Below are positions 40,808 to 48,849 of a stretch of DNA of 64,000 bases, in pieces. The first letter of the stretch is position 1; each line of letters begins with the position of its first letter. Made by a program: the position numbers and the translations under genes. Under the pieces are notes generated by a model. The model did not search any database. It was given only the letters and a program-made list of their open reading frames with translations, and was not told the origin of the DNA. The DNA is from Cohnella mopanensis (GTDB lineage: Bacteria; Bacillota; Bacilli; Paenibacillales; Paenibacillaceae): contig NZ_JAKRWM010000017.1 of NCBI RefSeq assembly GCF_022352055.1, positions 1-64,000 of the forward strand. Reading direction: 5' to 3'.

Positions 40808-42601
40808 CTAGAAACCCCAGCTAGGCAGCCATCTGATCGCGATGTTCATCCATTCGCGACTTATGGTCATGCCTGTATAGATCGGATAGAACCAAATGAG
40901 CAATGCCGCCGATACGCCCACGAAAGCCAACGTTACCCGCCGTCCCTTGTAGCTGCGTTCTTCGAACCAGCGGAGCATCCACACAATAGATAAGATCAGT
41001 AGCGGCACCATCGGAAAATAGTGATAAAGGAACGTAATGCTTCTCGGCGCTACCATCCATGGAACATAGAACGATAAATAGGCGACAGCCAGCGTAAGCA
41101 CGATTCTGTCCCTTCTTCGGAAACCGAGCCACCAGGAAGCAAGCAACGCCAGCAATCCGCCCCACCAGATTAGGGGATTTCCGATTGCCGCGATACTTTG
41201 CGCCTCGCCCTTCTCCAGATCCTTGCCTCCGTAGTACCATACCGGTCTAAGCATCAATGGCCAAGTATACCATTTGGAAGCATAAGGATGAGGTTCTTTA
41301 ACGCCTTTGTGATAATCGTACATGTTTTTCTGGTATTGCCACAAATCCTTATAGCTATCATCCGCTTTGGTCGCTTGAATATACGGTTTGTATGAAGCCG
41401 TATACACGCCAACGGGCACAGCGACGAAGAAAATCACGCACGCCATAAGAGTCAAGATCAGCCTCTTGGCGTACTCGAAATCTAAAGCCATTTTCGCTTC
41501 CCGCCAGCGGCGGACAAGCGCGAAGACGAGTAAAATCGCTAGACCCGCCCCTCCGTACATATAGTTCCACTTAACGGCAGCTGCCGCTCCGAAGAAAAAC
41601 CCGCTGAGCGCAAGATAACCTAAGCTTCGCCTGAAGCCTCCGTTACGCCATGCGGTCTCGCCGTATCGGTACATCGCGTAGAACATGATTATCGTAAACG
41701 TAACCCCGATAATGTCCACGTTCGAGGAACGCGAATGAACGAGATGAAAGCCCTCGAGCACAAGAAGCAAAGCTGCAAGGAACGCATATCTAGTGCGTTG
41801 GAACATTCCCTTGGCAACGGCGTAGAACACGGGAACCATAAGCGTCCCGAATACGCCGGCCATAAATCTCCACCCATAAGGAGTCATGTCGAACATCTTT
41901 ATGCCGATGGCGAGAATCACTTTGCCTAGCGGTGGATGCGTGTTCTCGTAAGGCTCCATCAATTCAATGAATTCGTAAGCGGTGCGCCCGTGATAAATCT
42001 CGTCGAAGTACATTCCGTTCCGGTAATCCGGACGGTATGGCGCGTACTGCTGCTCGTCGAACACTTCAGTGCCGCTGCCTTCCGAAGTTAACGAGTTGTC
42101 GCTGGCGGACTGAACGTTCATGACGGTGATCGGAGCAGAAATCCCATTCGTGAAAAATCCCGCTTCGTAAAGCCGATATCCCGTCTTCTCCGTCGTAAAC
42201 CGCATATACCGCGCTTTAACCGACTTTTCATCAAGCTTCCAGGTAAATACCCGGTTTGTTTTGTGCTCGACTTCTAAGTAGTCTTCCCAAATGTCACCAT
42301 CTATCGAGGATTCGATCTTCGTTTCGCCCTTCGCTCCCGGACCTTCGTAAAGGTTAATCCGGTCGACCGTCCGCAGCTCTCCGAAATCGACAGTAAAGTT
42401 GTCTCCTACCCTGTCCGGCTTCCAGAACGTTTGCGGAGCCGTACGGTTGCCAAGATCCGTAAAGGTCATGATGGCGGATATGATCGTCAATAAAAGTACC
42501 AATACAATATCAAGCGGCATCCAGCGCCGATCTTCCCGGTTACGAACGGAATGAGTTCCCCATTGCACCGGACCGGATCTGCTTGTCTCTTTGTAATCCA
42601 T
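40808..42601 (-). CDS. PMT-family membrane glycosyltransferase with discoidin-like loop domain
   Basis: 597 residues from ATG 42601 (GAGG six bases upstream). About eleven transmembrane helices. After TM1 (about 32-50) residues 60-165 form a beta-rich domain with NRTAPQTFWKPDRVGDNFTVDFGE and RYMRFTTEKTGYRLYEAGF, resembling an F5/8-type C (discoidin) carbohydrate-binding fold. Then the PMT signature GMYFDEIYHGRTAYEF with acidic pair DE, and further helices with loops on the outside. It would transfer a sugar from a polyprenyl-phosphate donor to an outside acceptor, a protein or glycolipid. Confidence 0.83.
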   Translation of the reverse strand: MDYKETSRSGPVQWGTHSVRNREDRRWMPLDIVLVLLLTIISAIMTFTDLGNRTAPQTFWKPDRVGDNFTVDFGELRTVDRINLYEGPGAKGETKIESSIDGDIWEDYLEVEHKTNRVFTWKLDEKSVKARYMRFTTEKTGYRLYEAGFFTNGISAPITVMNVQSASDNSLTSEGSGTEVFDEQQYAPYRPDYRNGMYFDEIYHGRTAYEFIELMEPYENTHPPLGKVILAIGIKMFDMTPYGWRFMAGVFGTLMVPVFYAVAKGMFQRTRYAFLAALLLVLEGFHLVHSRSSNVDIIGVTFTIIMFYAMYRYGETAWRNGGFRRSLGYLALSGFFFGAAAAVKWNYMYGGAGLAILLVFALVRRWREAKMALDFEYAKRLILTLMACVIFFVAVPVGVYTASYKPYIQATKADDSYKDLWQYQKNMYDYHKGVKEPHPYASKWYTWPLMLRPVWYYGGKDLEKGEAQSIAAIGNPLIWWGGLLALLASWWLGFRRRDRIVLTLAVAYLSFYVPWMVAPRSITFLYHYFPMVPLLILSIVWMLRWFEERSYKGRRVTLAFVGVSAALLIWFYPIYTGMTISREWMNIAIRWLPSWGF

Positions 42602-42682
42602 GTCCGTCCTCACTTTCACCTGTTATCCACATGTTTGCCTGTCCCTATTGTAGTCGAAAGCATAACCCTATGGAAAGAGTGC

Positions 42683-42707
42683 GTTTCATTTTGCCGGATA
42701 CGGGTAA
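42683..42707 (+). promoter_or_regulatory. SigB-type promoter of the ytxH-like gene
   Basis: GTTTCA (42683-42688), 13-nt spacer, GGGTAA (42702-42707). Consensus for SigB is GTTTAA-N12-15-GGGTAT. The ATG is about 40 bases from the -10. Confidence 0.65.
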
Positions 42708-42748
42708 TTCAGAACATGGACGTATTAAACGATGAGGAGGAATTATCA

Positions 42749-43078
42749 ATGGCAGACACACGCGGAACTATAAAAGGCGCATTAATAGGCGGGGTTATCG
42801 GAGCAACGGCGGCACTTCTACTCGCACCCAAATCGGGTCGCGAATTGCGAAGCGATATTCGAGACAAGTATGCTTCCGTTCAAGATCGCACCCAGCGAAT
42901 GTTGACAGACGCCGGACACAAAACGCAGGAAATCGCCGCGCAAGTCGGACAAACCGCCTCCGGCATCGTGGATAAGACGCGCTCCGCCTTATCCGCAGCC
43001 AAGGAGGAAGTCCAAAACTGGAAAGAAGAACAGTCCGAAAGCAAAGACGACAAGAAGCAAAGTCCGCAGATGAACTAG
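42749..43078 (+). CDS. ytxH: YtxH-like general stress protein
   Basis: 109 residues from ATG 42749 (GAGGAGG eight bases upstream), not from the longer frame at 42551. Begins with a glycine-rich helix, TIKGALIGGVIGATAALLLAPKSGRELR, the YtxH hallmark, followed by a long amphipathic helix and a charged tail (KDDKKQS). In B. subtilis ytxGHJ is SigB-controlled; a SigB-type promoter is found here too. Function unknown, possibly membrane or nucleoid associated. Confidence 0.85.
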   Translation: MADTRGTIKGALIGGVIGATAALLLAPKSGRELRSDIRDKYASVQDRTQRMLTDAGHKTQEIAAQVGQTASGIVDKTRSALSAAKEEVQNWKEEQSESKDDKKQSPQMN

Positions 43079-43104
43079 CGTTCTTCTAATCGTAATACGC
43101 AACG

Positions 43105-43140
43105 AGCCGATCGCCGAACAATGATCGACGGCGATCGGCT
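43105..43140 (+). other. Intercistronic hairpin
   Basis: AGCCGATCGCC and GGCGATCGGCT arms with a 14-base loop, lying between ytxH and the 164-residue gene. No T run follows, so it more likely stabilises RNA or weakens read-through. Confidence 0.6.
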
Positions 43141-43169
43141 TAGGTTGATCGTGAAGGGAGAATGCTCAC

Positions 43170-43664
43170 ATGAAATCCAAAGAAAAGATGGTCATATCCG
43201 GACCAGCATCGAGGCTAAAGGAGTATTTGTCGCAGGCGGGATTCGTCCGCGATTTCATACATCGATCGACATACCGCTTGGAGCTAAGATCGGCGACGGG
43301 CGTATTGGTGTTTCAAGTTCCGTTCGAAGAAACCGACGGGGCACTGGCGCTATACGGCGAGACGGCCTTCTTTGACGGGATCTCCGACAGCGATGTGCCG
43401 GAAGATATTCAAATCGCCGCATTGGACAGGTGGCAGGCGCTCCGCGCCCGGATCGGCATCGCCCACTCCCAGGTGTACTCACCGGATAGGGGAGATCGTC
43501 AGCCTTCCGCGCCAATCCGTTCAAGATCGATACAATCCGCCCTCAACGGCTCTATGGTACAGGATCTGTCCGATATGAAGCGGCTGGGCAAAGATATGGA
43601 GAGAATGAAAACCGAGCAACAGCTTAACGAAGACGGGCTCGTTAACGATCCCATTCAATACTGA
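43170..43664 (+). CDS. Hypothetical protein downstream of ytxH
   Basis: 164 residues. SD GAAGGGAG before ATG. The N-terminal 100 residues alternate beta strands and helices (VISGPASRLKEYLSQAGFVRDFIHRSTYRLELRSATGVLVFQVPFEE); the tail (100-164) is polar and basic. No known domain. Shares the ytxH transcript apart from a hairpin, so it probably belongs to the SigB stress regulon. Confidence 0.6.
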   Translation: MKSKEKMVISGPASRLKEYLSQAGFVRDFIHRSTYRLELRSATGVLVFQVPFEETDGALALYGETAFFDGISDSDVPEDIQIAALDRWQALRARIGIAHSQVYSPDRGDRQPSAPIRSRSIQSALNGSMVQDLSDMKRLGKDMERMKTEQQLNEDGLVNDPIQY

Positions 43665-43695
43665 GCCATCTATATTCACTCATTTGGTACCCTTC

Positions 43696-43727
43696 CCATT
43701 CCTGATCGATAGGAATGGGTTTTTTGG
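43696..43727 (+). terminator. Terminator of the ytxH unit
   Basis: CCCATTCC and GGAATGGG arms around nine bases, followed by TTTTTT. Confidence 0.85.
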
Positions 43728-43749
43728 TGACAGAGCCGATATAACTGCG

Positions 43750-43815
43750 ACGCTCCAAAGTAACTCAAATACCTGTGCAGTCCGGTAAATCCTAACTACA
43801 GCGCTCCAAAGTAAC
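43750..43815 (+). repeat. Short direct repeat CGCTCCAAAGTAAC x2
   Basis: CGCTCCAAAGTAAC occurs at about 43750 and again at 43802, 52 bases apart, in the gap between the ytxH unit and the 43971 gene. The rest of that gap (43728-43920) has no gene or other recognisable structure. Confidence 0.6.
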
Positions 43816-43921
43816 CAACCAGATGCTCAGTCTCCCCCTCACGCATTGGAACGAAGCGGACCATCCAAGCAGCTCATGCAACGGAGCATGGGTAGGGCTT
43901 TGGAATCATCGCGCAAAAATC

Positions 43922-43955
43922 AAAAAGCCGATGCCCTCTAAGAGGACATCGGCAT
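43922..43955 (-). terminator. Terminator of the sigB unit
   Basis: On the minus strand GCCGATGTCCTCT and AGAGGGCATCGGC arms, then TTTTTGATTTT. It lies 16 bases downstream of the 111-residue gene that follows sigB. Confidence 0.85.
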
Positions 43956-43970
43956 AGGTAAGCTGATCTT

Positions 43971-44306
43971 CTAAGTTTTAAGGATTAGAGCGTTCTGATC
44001 GAGCATCTCTTTCATCGCTTCAAGAGTAACCATCTTGTCCAACAGTTCCGGAACGGGGATCGATGGCATCCCTTCCTTGAGAAAAGTGGAGCCTTCGAGA
44101 TGATAGCCGTATTGCTTGATGAGCGTATACATGCTGCAAAACTTATCCGCCGCGTCGATCGCCCGTCCTAGCGAAACATAATCGGCAAGCTTGTTCCCGA
44201 AGCTAAGCGGGTTCACGCGGGACCCGATCGTAACATGAAACTCGTCCTCTTTTTCCAATACGAAAATGTCGCTTTCCGAGCATGGGATCCGATATTTGAT
44301 CGTCAT
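43971..44306 (-). CDS. Hypothetical protein downstream of sigB
   Basis: 111 residues from ATG 44306 (AAGGAG nine bases upstream). Mixed alpha/beta: 'IPCSESDIFVLEKEDEFHVTIGSRVNPLSFGNKLADYVSLGRAIDAADKF'. Cytoplasmic, no domain I know. It lies where B. subtilis has rsbX but bears no PP2C motif; probably translated from the sigB transcript. Confidence 0.6.
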   Translation of the reverse strand: MTIKYRIPCSESDIFVLEKEDEFHVTIGSRVNPLSFGNKLADYVSLGRAIDAADKFCSMYTLIKQYGYHLEGSTFLKEGMPSIPVPELLDKMVTLEAMKEMLDQNALILKT

Positions 44307-44391
44307 CTTCTCCATCTCCTTTGCGGATGAATACTTCCGTAAGGTTTATTACACCATCCCGGCAAGATTGAAACGGATATCGGAACGAAAT

Positions 44392-45159
44392 TCAAAGTTC
44401 TTCCGTTTCTCGAATCATTCCCTTAAGCTTATCGATCGCCCGCTTCTGAATCCGGGAGATGCTCATCTGCGATACGCCGAGTTCGTCCGCGATCGAGCGT
44501 TGCGATAGCCCGCTCTCGAAAACTAACCGCAGCACTTGCCGCTCCTCCGGCTTTAACCGCTCCATGGCATCGTTCAAATCGAGTTTCCTCTCGAGTGCCG
44601 CGTAATCGTCCGTCGGCGAACCGATCAATTCTCCTAGCACGGACGTGTTTTCCTCATCCGATATCGGCGTATCCAAAGATACGTACTGATATAAATCTCT
44701 ACCCGCTAAAATTTCGAGCGTTTCTTCCGTATCCAGTCCAAGATGGCCGGCAATTTCGTCGACGTTAGGAGAACGCTCCAGCTTACTCATCAGCTCGTCG
44801 ATCGCGTGTTGAACGACAAGCCCCTTTTCCTTAATCCTACGGGGCACTTGTATATACCACGACTTGTCTCTTAAGTAATTTTTCATATGGCCGATCATGC
44901 TCTTCATGGCGTAGGGCTCGAATGGAATGCCCAATTCGGGATCAAACTGCTTAAGCAGCCTGAAAAGGGACATCTGGCCGACCTGGAACAGATCGTCGAA
45001 TAGATCCGGTCGGTTGCGCGACATTTTATTGGCGGCCATCCTAACCATTGGCTCATAGTTACGAATCAATTGGTCGGCAAGGTCACTGCATAACGTTCTC
45101 TGATACTCGATAAGTATCGTGATTGCGTCGTCGGGCAAACGCGCGGAATGGGAATTCAT
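44392..45159 (-). CDS. sigB: General stress sigma factor SigB
   Basis: 255 residues. SigB/F/G-type sigma-70: region 2 (about 30-100, 'QVGQMSLFRLLKQFDPELGIPFEPYAMKSMIGHMKNYLRDKSW'), region 3 (about 110-165, 'IDELMSKLERSPNVDEIAGHLGLDTEETLEIL') and region 4 HTH (about 200-250, LSQRSIADELGVSQMSISRIQKRAIDKLK). Overlaps rsbW by four bases. Directs RNA polymerase to GTTTAA/GGGTAT promoters, of which six candidates occur within 12 kb. Confidence 0.92.
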   Translation of the reverse strand: MNSHSARLPDDAITILIEYQRTLCSDLADQLIRNYEPMVRMAANKMSRNRPDLFDDLFQVGQMSLFRLLKQFDPELGIPFEPYAMKSMIGHMKNYLRDKSWYIQVPRRIKEKGLVVQHAIDELMSKLERSPNVDEIAGHLGLDTEETLEILAGRDLYQYVSLDTPISDEENTSVLGELIGSPTDDYAALERKLDLNDAMERLKPEERQVLRLVFESGLSQRSIADELGVSQMSISRIQKRAIDKLKGMIRETEEL

Positions 45160-45596
45160 GCGGTCTCTTCGGATTTCATCCGTTTCTTCGTAAGCGTGAC
45201 CGCCGTACCGCCGTCATTCTGCACGTCTACCCGGTCCATTAGCGCTTGCATCAAGTAAAGACCCAATCCGCCCGACTGGATTTCGTTAATGGATTTGCCG
45301 TGCAAGGAAGGCGTCTCCTTGTTTTCAGAAGCCGTGAAGCTTCTGCCGTAATCCCGCACCGTAATCGCAAGCTCTTCGTCGTAGCTCGCGAACTGTATCT
45401 CAATCTTGCCTTCGGCTCCTCCGTAAGCATGAAGAACCGCATTGTTGCAGGCCTCGGATACGGCCACCTTCATATCTTCGATATCTTCGAATGTGAATTT
45501 CATTTTGCTCGCGATACCGTATAAAGTTAGCCGAACCAAATCGACGTATTCCGGCAAGGCGGGAACGGTTAATGTTACGATACTTTCTTTAGCCAT
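45156..45596 (-). CDS. rsbW: Anti-sigma-B factor / serine kinase RsbW
   Basis: 146 residues. GHKL-type ATPase: N-box EACNNAVLHAYGG (about 47-59), G1-like VRDYGRSF, and G2 GGLGLYLMQALMDRV. RsbW holds SigB inactive and phosphorylates RsbV; it releases SigB when dephospho-RsbV binds. SD GAGGAGAG. Downstream of rsbV by 30 bases and overlapping sigB. Confidence 0.92.
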   Translation of the reverse strand: MAKESIVTLTVPALPEYVDLVRLTLYGIASKMKFTFEDIEDMKVAVSEACNNAVLHAYGGAEGKIEIQFASYDEELAITVRDYGRSFTASENKETPSLHGKSINEIQSGGLGLYLMQALMDRVDVQNDGGTAVTLTKKRMKSEETA

Positions 45597-45626
45597 GGGA
45601 TTCTCTCCTCATTCCTCTCTCGATTA

Positions 45627-45947
45627 TTATTCCGCTTTCGCCAAATAAGGGGTAATCCCGGTCATGTCGAATAGTTTGCGTATATGGGTTGGAATATGCT
45701 CGACATCAAAAGAAGCGTTGCGAGCGTGTCGCGCCTTCACGATAGAGATGAGGATTCCGATCCCCGTGCTATCGATGTATTTCAAATCTTGAAGATTTAA
45801 CGTTAGCCTCTGGTCCGCTAATTCGATCAACGGCTCCATTGCCGACCGCATCTGCGTGGCAACCTCCAGATCGAACTCTCCTCCCACGAATACGATCATC
45901 TGACCTTCCTTGCTTTCCGTACGAAGCGTAAATTTATCCGTCAACAT
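45627..45947 (-). CDS. rsbV: Anti-anti-sigma factor RsbV
   Basis: 106 residues from ATG 45947 (GGGGAG six bases upstream). STAS domain with the phosphorylation site in YIDSTGIGILISIVKAR (Ser about 57). Unphosphorylated RsbV binds RsbW and frees SigB. First gene of rsbV-rsbW-sigB; its SigB-type promoter lies at 46016-46041, suggesting autoregulation. Confidence 0.92.
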   Translation of the reverse strand: MLTDKFTLRTESKEGQMIVFVGGEFDLEVATQMRSAMEPLIELADQRLTLNLQDLKYIDSTGIGILISIVKARHARNASFDVEHIPTHIRKLFDMTGITPYLAKAE

Positions 45948-46015
45948 AACGATCTCCCCTCTTCTTCCCGACATGAAGCCTATTGCATTCATTAATTATT
46001 GCTCTAATGATGTTA

Positions 46016-46041
46016 TAACCCGATTGCTAACCTATTGAAAC
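46016..46041 (-). promoter_or_regulatory. SigB-type promoter of rsbV-rsbW-sigB
   Basis: On the minus strand GTTTCA (46036-46041), 14-nt spacer, GGGTTA (46016-46021). The same hexamers and spacing recur ahead of the rsbY operon at 53060-53085. Confidence 0.65.
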
Positions 46042-46060
46042 ATGAAAATAAATGGCCCCC

Positions 46061-46087
46061 GCATACCCGGTCATTTATTCGGTATGC
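46061..46087. other. Inverted repeat between rsbV and the oxidoreductase gene
   Basis: GCATACC (46061-46067) and GGTATGC (46081-46087) form a perfect 7-bp inverted repeat around 13 bases, in a divergent intergenic region. Could be an operator for the oxidoreductase gene. Confidence 0.5.
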
Positions 46088-46140
46088 TAAGTTTCAACCG
46101 TCAGCTTTGTTGTTAGGCTGGAACATTGGAGGCGACTTAT

Positions 46141-47367
46141 ATGGGTCTACACTTCGGAACGTTATTCTGGCCGGGAACCTTAGCAAAGTCTAACCGCCAC
46201 CCTTCACTGAAAGGTCCCACCAAAACTCGCGCCGTCATTATTGGAGGAGGCATGTCCGGAGTTACGTGCGGATATACTTTGGCCAAAAGCGGCATCGACG
46301 CCATATTGATCGAACAACGATTGATTGCTTCCGGAAGCACTTCCGCGAATACGGGACTCCTTCAATTCAGTAACGATACGATGCTGAGCGAGTTCGCCGA
46401 ACAGATCGGGGAACAAACCGCAGTTCGATTCTACCGCGCATGCAAACACTCTGCCGAGAAATTATGCGATATCGCGGACGGCTTGCGGAGCGAAACGGAC
46501 TTTAAGCGACGCAGCAGCCTCTATTACGCTTCTAAGCCTGAAGACGTTTCAGTGTTAATGAAGGAATACGATATGCTCCACCGAAACGGATTCGATGCGG
46601 AATGGTGGGATGAAACGCGCATTGCCGAGCATTTTCCCTTTCGCCGGGCAGCGGCCATCGTCACTCACGGAGACGGAGAAGTCAATCCTTATTTGTTCGT
46701 TCATGCTTTAGCCGATGAGGCCGTTCGGAATGGGTTGAGAATATACGAGAATACGGCCCTGTTATCCGTAGAATCCCGCTCCGGAGGTTACCGGGTCATG
46801 ACGGGCGACGGAGTGATCGATGCGGAACATATCGTATACGCGGTAGGTTATACGCCCGAGCTTGCTGGAGGGCGATGGGTTCAGGCGACGATCAATCGTT
46901 CTTACGCGATCGTTACCGATCCTGTACAATCGTTGTCCGCCTGGCACGAACGCTTCTTATTGTGGGAAACCGCGCGGCCGTACTTGTATATGAGAACGAC
47001 GACCGACGATCGAATCGTTGTCGGAGGGTTGGATGAGAACGTCCGCCAGCCGGTATTGTCCGAACGGGAGTTAAGGAACCATTCGATGAGACTGCTCTCC
47101 GAACTTCATAAGCTGTTCCCGGAATTAAACGCACACATCCGTTATGAATGGTGCGCCTCATTCGGCGAGTCCGCGGACGGTCTTCCTTGGCTAGGCGAAG
47201 ACCCCGATCGGCCAGGGCAATATTATTGCTTGGGTTACGGGGGCAACGGCACCATCTATAGCCTGCTCGGCGCGGAAATCATCCGGGATCGGCTGCTTGG
47301 CTTCGATAATCCGATTGCTTCTATTGTACGTCCCGATCGTTCGGCCAAACCGACGCCGCATCAATAA
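46141..47367 (+). CDS. FAD-dependent oxidoreductase (DAO family)
   Basis: 408 residues from ATG 46141 (GGAGG eight bases upstream); an in-frame TTG 46126 lacks SD. FAD-binding dinucleotide motif AVIIGGGMSGVTCGYTLAKSG near residue 28-48 and the second flavin strand 'DAILIEQRLIASGSTSANTGLL'. C-terminal 'CLGYGGNGTIYSLLGAEII' completes the DAO (D-amino acid/glycine oxidase) fold. Substrate unknown; an amine or amino acid is likely. Divergent from the sigB operon. Confidence 0.85.
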   Translation: MGLHFGTLFWPGTLAKSNRHPSLKGPTKTRAVIIGGGMSGVTCGYTLAKSGIDAILIEQRLIASGSTSANTGLLQFSNDTMLSEFAEQIGEQTAVRFYRACKHSAEKLCDIADGLRSETDFKRRSSLYYASKPEDVSVLMKEYDMLHRNGFDAEWWDETRIAEHFPFRRAAAIVTHGDGEVNPYLFVHALADEAVRNGLRIYENTALLSVESRSGGYRVMTGDGVIDAEHIVYAVGYTPELAGGRWVQATINRSYAIVTDPVQSLSAWHERFLLWETARPYLYMRTTTDDRIVVGGLDENVRQPVLSERELRNHSMRLLSELHKLFPELNAHIRYEWCASFGESADGLPWLGEDPDRPGQYYCLGYGGNGTIYSLLGAEIIRDRLLGFDNPIASIVRPDRSAKPTPHQ

Positions 47368-47370
47368 ACA

Positions 47371-47427
47371 AATCAAGGGCTGTCCCCTAGGCCTTGTAAG
47401 ACCTTAATGGACAGCCCCTTGATTAGC
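47371..47427. terminator. Hairpin between converging genes
   Basis: ATCAAGGGCTGTCC and GGACAGCCCCTTGAT arms around a 25-base loop. There is no long T run, so termination is inferred from position between the oxidoreductase and YflT-like genes. Confidence 0.6.
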
Positions 47428-47430
47428 TAA

Positions 47431-47913
47431 TTAATGGATCACGTTAGCTCCCGCTTCGTTAAGCAAGGAAGCGACGTTTCCTTCTATGTCCGTCTCGGCA
47501 AGCAGCACGTAATGTCCTAAATTGATCGCTTGCGCGCAGCGTTTCGCGGCTTCGTCCGGCACTCCGATGTTATACAGCGCTTCTTCGCTGCCAAACTCAT
47601 CCTCGGAACCGTATCCGGCAACCAATACGACGCCGGTCGGTCCGGACGCCGTCATATTACCAACGGGGAAGCCGAGCGGGGCAGATGCCAGAACCCATGC
47701 ATCGTCATCCTCGACTCTGTCGTTCCCGCGTACTTCCCGAAGCTCATCCAGCGCTTCGAGCCGAACATTGCCGTCATCGGCTAGCAGCGGAGCGCTTTCC
47801 CTGTTTTTCACGGCTACCCGAATCCCGTCATTATCCGCACCGGCTTCGCGCAACTGCCGGATCGCTTTCAATACCTTCGTTTCCTGCTCGAATAGTCCGA
47901 TTACCATCGACAT
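47431..47913 (-). CDS. YflT-like general stress protein
   Basis: 160 residues from ATG 47913 (GGAGG seven bases upstream). Starts 'MSMVIGLFEQETKVLKAIRQLREAGADNDGIRV', the beta-alpha-beta of the YflT/GsiB-like heat-induced stress family (PF11181 type), then acidic and glycine-rich linker segments ('NMTASGPTGVVLVAGYGSEDEFGS'). A near-consensus SigB promoter precedes it. Function unknown. Confidence 0.75.
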   Translation of the reverse strand: MSMVIGLFEQETKVLKAIRQLREAGADNDGIRVAVKNRESAPLLADDGNVRLEALDELREVRGNDRVEDDDAWVLASAPLGFPVGNMTASGPTGVVLVAGYGSEDEFGSEEALYNIGVPDEAAKRCAQAINLGHYVLLAETDIEGNVASLLNEAGANVIH

Positions 47914-47960
47914 GAGAATACCTCCTATCACGAATAGCCTTATAGGCCCATGTAATAGCT

Positions 47961-47985
47961 ATACCCTGATCATGGCTCTTTGAAC
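47961..47985 (-). promoter_or_regulatory. SigB-type promoter of the YflT-like gene
   Basis: On the minus strand GTTCAA (47980-47985), 13-nt spacer, GGGTAT (47961-47966). The -10 matches perfectly and the -35 at five of six positions. About 48 bases before the ATG. Confidence 0.75.
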
Positions 47986-48013
47986 CGGGAAGGACTTATC
48001 CTCCGCTCTGCGG

Positions 48014-48835
48014 TTATCTCATTTTACGAAAGATCCGATTGCGGTCGTTGAACGTCTCGTATCTATCCGACATGGGGGTAAAGCTGATAGATTCTTTGGC
48101 CCCGACGATCAGAATACCTTCGTGCGCCAAGCTCTCGTAAAATAGCCTGTGAACCTGATCCCTTAACTGGTTGTTGAAATAAATCATCACGTTGCGGCAC
48201 AAGATCACATGGAATTCGTTAAAGGAGCTGTCCGTCACCAAATTATGACGGGCGAACACGATGTTCCGTCGTAGATGCGGTTTGATCCTAACGCCCCCGT
48301 TATCGGAGTCGTAGTAATCCGAGAAAGAGCGTCCGCCACCCGCGGCTTGATAGTTTTTCGTATATTGTTTCATCCTGTCGATCGGGATTATGCCGTCTTT
48401 GGCGATCTCGAGCGCATTCTCGTTAATGTCGGTCGCATAAATTCGAGATTGGTCCAGCAACCCTTCTTCCTCCAGCAAAATGGCTAAAGAATGAACCTCC
48501 TCGCCCGTGGAGCAACCGGCGTGCCAAATCCGTACAAAAGGCAGCTTGCGTAGATGAGGTACGATATCCCTTCGGAAGGAAAGGAACATCTCCGGATCGC
48601 GGTACATTTCCGTTACCGGGATAACGAGATCACCCAGCAATCTCTTGAAAACCTCGGGGTCATGCAGCACTTTCTCTTGCAGGCAAGAGACGTTAGGCAA
48701 GCCCTCCAGATGTATGCGATGCCATATCCGACGGCGTATGGAAGCATAAGAATATTTTCTAAAATCATAACCGTATCTACGGAAAATACCCTCGAGCAAC
48801 AACGTCGTCTCGATTTTCTCCAAATCGTCGTCCAT
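48014..48835 (-). CDS. rsbM: CheR-type methyltransferase, RsbM-like
   Basis: 274 residues from ATG 48835 (AAGGA five bases upstream). CheR N-terminal helices and SAM-dependent domain: motif I IWHAGCSTGEEVHSLAILL near 100, DINENALEIAKDG, and 'FHVILCRNVMIYFNNQLRDQV'. No chemotaxis genes are nearby; instead it follows a hybrid kinase and a receiver-PP2C protein. B. cereus RsbM, a CheR homologue that methylates RsbK and lowers SigB activity, has just this partner set, so I name it on that basis. Confidence 0.82.
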   Translation of the reverse strand: MDDDLEKIETTLLLEGIFRRYGYDFRKYSYASIRRRIWHRIHLEGLPNVSCLQEKVLHDPEVFKRLLGDLVIPVTEMYRDPEMFLSFRRDIVPHLRKLPFVRIWHAGCSTGEEVHSLAILLEEEGLLDQSRIYATDINENALEIAKDGIIPIDRMKQYTKNYQAAGGGRSFSDYYDSDNGGVRIKPHLRRNIVFARHNLVTDSSFNEFHVILCRNVMIYFNNQLRDQVHRLFYESLAHEGILIVGAKESISFTPMSDRYETFNDRNRIFRKMR

Positions 48836-48849
48836 GGCATTCCTTCCGC

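Noticed and set aside
47522..47983. 153-residue frame on the plus strand opposite the YflT-like gene
   Set aside because: Ser/Thr-rich shadow of the real gene, which has a good SD and a SigB promoter on the minus strand.
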